Shown: in pieces, positions 6,717 through 8,774 of the stretch
How positions within the stretch are numbered: position 1 is the stretch's first letter
Layout of the letters: each line of letters opens with the position of its first letter
Source: UBA3792 sp946185305
Lineage (GTDB): Bacteria > Bacillota > Clostridia > Christensenellales > CAG-138
Direction of reading: 5' to 3'
Length of the DNA: 8,774 bases
Assembly: GCA_946185305.1 (NCBI GenBank)
Contig: CAMHJE010000098.1
Span: 1 to 8,774, forward strand
Translations under genes and position numbers: made by a program
The notes under the pieces: model-generated
Database searches by the model: none
Told to the model about the DNA's origin: nothing
The model's input: the letters and a program-made list of their open reading frames with translations, nothing else

Positions 6717-7166
6717 TTATGCCTTCTTCTTGGTGTTGGTGAACGCGGCCACGATGGCGGCCATGGAAGCAATCGCGCCGGTCGCGGACGAAAGGTTCGC
6801 GGGGGTCTGGACCTCGAGCGCCACGTCGGCGTTCGAGAAGTAGATGAAGCCGAGGCCTTCGACGCGGCCCGCGATCAGAGCGATCAGGCAGTACGCGATC
6901 AGAACCGGCGCAACGATCTGGCAGCAGCCGGCAACCAACTCAACGACCTTGCCCGCAGCGCCCTTGACATCCAGCTGACCGAGGACGATTGCCACAAGCA
7001 GCGCCACGACGGCCAGGATCAGGAACAGCACGAGGTTCGTGATGGACGAGCCCTGGAAATAGCCCGCCGCGCTCACGTTGATCGCATACACGATCAGGGA
7101 AACGAGCGTCAGGACGGCCGCGCAGCAGGTGATCCACGCGCCGACGGAGAATTTCTTCAGATTCAT
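6717..7166 (-). CDS. Small four-helix membrane protein coupled to a GH3 glycosidase
   Basis: This 149-residue protein is unrecognised at family level. Hydrophobic segments at about 9-29, 43-63, 77-99 and 124-143 indicate four membrane helices. The N-terminus MNLKKF and the tail TNTKKKA are basic, so both ends are probably cytoplasmic. The loops between helices 1 and 2 (30-42) and between 3 and 4 (100-123, with EGLGFIYFSNADVALEVQTP) would then face outside. Cysteine pairs occur at 14-15 and 81-82. The ATG lies one base after the GH3 stop, and its AAAGGAG (7176-7182) is inside the last GH3 codons, so the two are almost certainly co-translated. That suggests a partner, anchor or transport role for the membrane-bound glycosidase, but nothing in the sequence names a reaction. 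The intrinsic terminator follows directly. Confidence 0.85.
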   Translation of the reverse strand: MNLKKFSVGAWITCCAAVLTLVSLIVYAINVSAAGYFQGSSITNLVLFLILAVVALLVAIVLGQLDVKGAAGKVVELVAGCCQIVAPVLIAYCLIALIAGRVEGLGFIYFSNADVALEVQTPANLSSATGAIASMAAIVAAFTNTKKKA

Positions 7167-7167
7167 G

Positions 7168-8763
7168 TTACTGTTCTCCTTTCTTCTTATCGGGAAGCAC
7201 GGTCAGCACCACCCATGCAAGGCACGCGGCGCAGGCCAGAATCGCGGTGCAGGTACGAACGGCGCTCAGCGCATTGTCCCACCACGTTGCGACCTTGGTG
7301 GTCGAAACGTTCAGGATCGCGCTGTTGGCATAGGCGAACAGCTGATACTTGAGGTCCTGCCGCGCCTGCTCGACGAGGTTCTTATCGTTCTTGACGGTAT
7401 CGACGGAGATATAGCCCCACGTCTTATCGACGCCGCCTTCGCCCTGATTGATGTGGTTATCCTCGGTCGCAAAGTCCGCAACCTGCGTGATGCCCGCCAT
7501 CACCATGGATTCGGCATTGAAGTAGTACTTGTTGTTCATCATGTCGGTGGACACAAGATCGGTGAAGTTCCACTCGTTGCGGAGCACCTTGATCAGCATG
7601 CCCTGATGCGCGGCCGCTGCAGTTGCGCCGATACGGTTGAACGCGATCATGACGGCACGGCAGCCCTTGACATCCTCCATCGCGCCCTGGAAGCCGCGAA
7701 GGTCGGTCTCACGGAATTTCTGCTCGGTCATGTAAGCGGAGATACCGCCGCGGTTGTGCTCCTGGTCGTTGAAGCCCATGTGCTTCGGTCCGTTCAGAAT
7801 GCCCATGTCCGCGCAGCCCTGCAGGATCGCCCAGCCGATCCGGTTGGTCAGCATCGGATCCTCGGAGATGTACTCGTAGTTACGGCCGTTGTACGGGGTG
7901 CGGCGCTGCGTGAGGCCGGTGCCCCAGAGATGGAAGCGGTTGATCCACAGACCGGAGTTGCCCTCGACTCTGCCCCACTCATACGCGAGCTCGGGGTTGA
8001 AGGAGGAGCCGATCAGCGTCTGGGAATGGATGTTGAACTTATAGGTTCTGCCGGTCGCTTCATCGGTATAGCCGGTGGTGAAGCCGGAAACGCCTTCGTT
8101 CTGAATGACGATCGGGTTTTCTACGTTCGTCAGCACGTCGCTGCGGCTGCCGCCGTGGATGACCGCGCCGACGGCTTCGTCGATCGTGATCTGGGAAACG
8201 AGCTCGTCCCAGTACGGATCGTTGATGTTGCTGAACTGCTCATAGCCGACCTGCGTTGCGTCGAAGCGCAGACCCTTGTCGGTGCCTTCGGTTGCCGCGC
8301 CGGTGTTGCTGATCTCATAGGTGCGGCCCTGCAGCTCCGCGATCCACGCGTCCTTCTTCGGGCTGTCGCCGATCTTGATGGCGACTTCGTTGTAGTTGAC
8401 CGGGTAGGTGCCGTCCCAATCCTGGCGGGAGAGGTAGGTCGCCGTGTTCGTGCCGGTCCAGTAGTTGATGTCCGCATCGTCCGCCACGTTGGTGACGACC
8501 GTGCCGTTCTCAACGGAGAAGGTCGTGTTGTCGAACGCGCCGAGGTTCCACTTCACAACAGCGCCGTTTACGGTCGTGCCGTCCGGCGTGCCGCCGAGCG
8601 CGGTAATGAAGTTGTTGACAGCCGCATGGGAACCGGCCGCCGCGGTGAACAGGTAATCGCCCTCATCGAGGATGTAGGTCTTGGCGTTCTTGTAGTCGTA
8701 GGAAGCGAGGTACTTGGTCGGGACCGTGATCGTCACCTCAGCGGTGCCGTTCGCGGGGACTTC
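7168..8763 (-). CDS. Domain-inverted, membrane-anchored GH3 glycosidase, C-terminal 531 residues (partial)
   Basis: The frame is open to 8763, where adapter sequence begins, so the true start is off the contig; the GTG at 8736 is internal. Counting from that GTG as residue 1, an Fn3-like strand and the motif NAKTYILDEGDYLF (17-30) mark the end of the GH3 C-terminal half. Residues 170-480 are the GH3 barrel: GRNYEYISEDP (284-294), GPKHMGFNDQEHNR (316-329) and LVSTDM with the predicted nucleophile Asp398. Barrel after sandwich and Fn3 is the reverse of most GH3 enzymes but matches known Ruminococcus albus and Butyrivibrio beta-glucosidases. The acid/base residue would be in the missing half. 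A helix at about 492-513 and the tail KKKGEQ anchor it with the enzyme outside. The usual DGPxG substrate loop reads EGVSG (214-218), so specificity beyond a beta-glycosidase is uncertain. Confidence 0.9.
   Translation of the reverse strand, partial: EVPANGTAEVTITVPTKYLASYDYKNAKTYILDEGDYLFTAAAGSHAAVNNFITALGGTPDGTTVNGAVVKWNLGAFDNTTFSVENGTVVTNVADDADINYWTGTNTATYLSRQDWDGTYPVNYNEVAIKIGDSPKKDAWIAELQGRTYEISNTGAATEGTDKGLRFDATQVGYEQFSNINDPYWDELVSQITIDEAVGAVIHGGSRSDVLTNVENPIVIQNEGVSGFTTGYTDEATGRTYKFNIHSQTLIGSSFNPELAYEWGRVEGNSGLWINRFHLWGTGLTQRRTPYNGRNYEYISEDPMLTNRIGWAILQGCADMGILNGPKHMGFNDQEHNRGGISAYMTEQKFRETDLRGFQGAMEDVKGCRAVMIAFNRIGATAAAAHQGMLIKVLRNEWNFTDLVSTDMMNNKYYFNAESMVMAGITQVADFATEDNHINQGEGGVDKTWGYISVDTVKNDKNLVEQARQDLKYQLFAYANSAILNVSTTKVATWWDNALSAVRTCTAILACAACLAWVVLTVLPDKKKGEQ
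7176..7182 (-). promoter_or_regulatory. Ribosome binding site inside the GH3 C-terminal codons
   Basis: AAAGGAG on the minus strand lies nine bases before the ATG of the four-helix protein and codes for part of the GH3 tail (KKGEQ). Ribosomes finishing GH3 will clear or reuse this site, which favours coupled expression of the two proteins. Confidence 0.8.
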
Positions 8764-8774
8764 AGATCGGAAGA
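8764..8774 (+). other. Illumina adapter remnant at the contig end
   Basis: The final 11 bases, agatcggaaga, match the first 11 bases of the standard Illumina TruSeq adapter exactly and sit flush with the end of the window. Translated in the GH3 frame they would add Phe-Arg-Ser before a normal GH3 stretch (EVPANGTAEVTITVP). They should be treated as untrimmed adapter, not organism sequence. Confidence 0.92.

Noticed and set aside
8734..8736. GTG as the start of the GH3 gene
   Set aside because: The frame stays open upstream with typical GH3 sequence (EVPANGTAE) and no ribosome binding site, so the GTG is an internal Val codon.
1..8774. CRISPR arrays, insertion sequences, tRNA or rRNA genes
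   Set aside because: Reading the window showed no regularly spaced repeats, transposase motifs, tRNA-like folds or rRNA-like sequence.

Overview
The window looks like part of a short-read metagenomic contig from a GC-rich (about 60% by eye) Gram-positive anaerobe of the class Clostridia, probably from the gut. Evidence for this is a set of strong AGGAGG-type ribosome binding sites, sigma-A-like promoters, BspA-type leucine-rich repeats with a Listeria-Bacteroides repeat, a membrane-anchored GH3 enzyme of the domain-inverted type, and an RsbV/SpoIIAA-type STAS regulator. This placement is inference; there is no rRNA or marker gene here. The last 11 bases (8764-8774) are the start of the Illumina adapter, so the right edge is an artificial contig end.

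All eight genes lie on the minus strand and read from right to left in three blocks. Block 1 (8763-6717) holds the C-terminal 531 residues of a GH3 glycosidase whose catalytic barrel follows its Fn3-like domain and ends in a membrane anchor. A coupled gene for a 149-residue four-helix membrane protein follows, then a good intrinsic terminator (6669-6702). Block 2 (6607-1980) starts at a near-consensus promoter (6631-6659) and encodes a tightly packed O-acylation cassette: an SGNH-like hydrolase with List_Bact and BspA LRR domains in front and three membrane helices behind; an AlgI/DltB-type MBOAT acyltransferase; and a second SGNH-like protein with the mirror-image layout (membrane helix, SGNH, BspA LRR). 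Block 3 (from the promoter at 1918-1946 to base 1) encodes a partner-switching module: a 202-residue protein resembling a degenerate GHKL (RsbW-like) kinase, a STAS anti-sigma-factor antagonist, and the N-terminal part of a membrane sensor with an extracellular Cache domain. The sensor's output domain lies off the window.

In the likely working model, the MBOAT protein moves acyl groups across the membrane and the two LRR-bearing SGNH proteins transfer them to, or remove them from, a surface polymer, with the LRRs perhaps holding the substrate. The GH3 enzyme and its small membrane partner act on glycans at the same surface. The partner-switching module senses an external ligand and changes gene expression. 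Any regulatory link between the blocks is conjecture from proximity. No stretch over 300 bases is gene-free; the longest gap (1840-1979) holds the block 3 promoter and leader.
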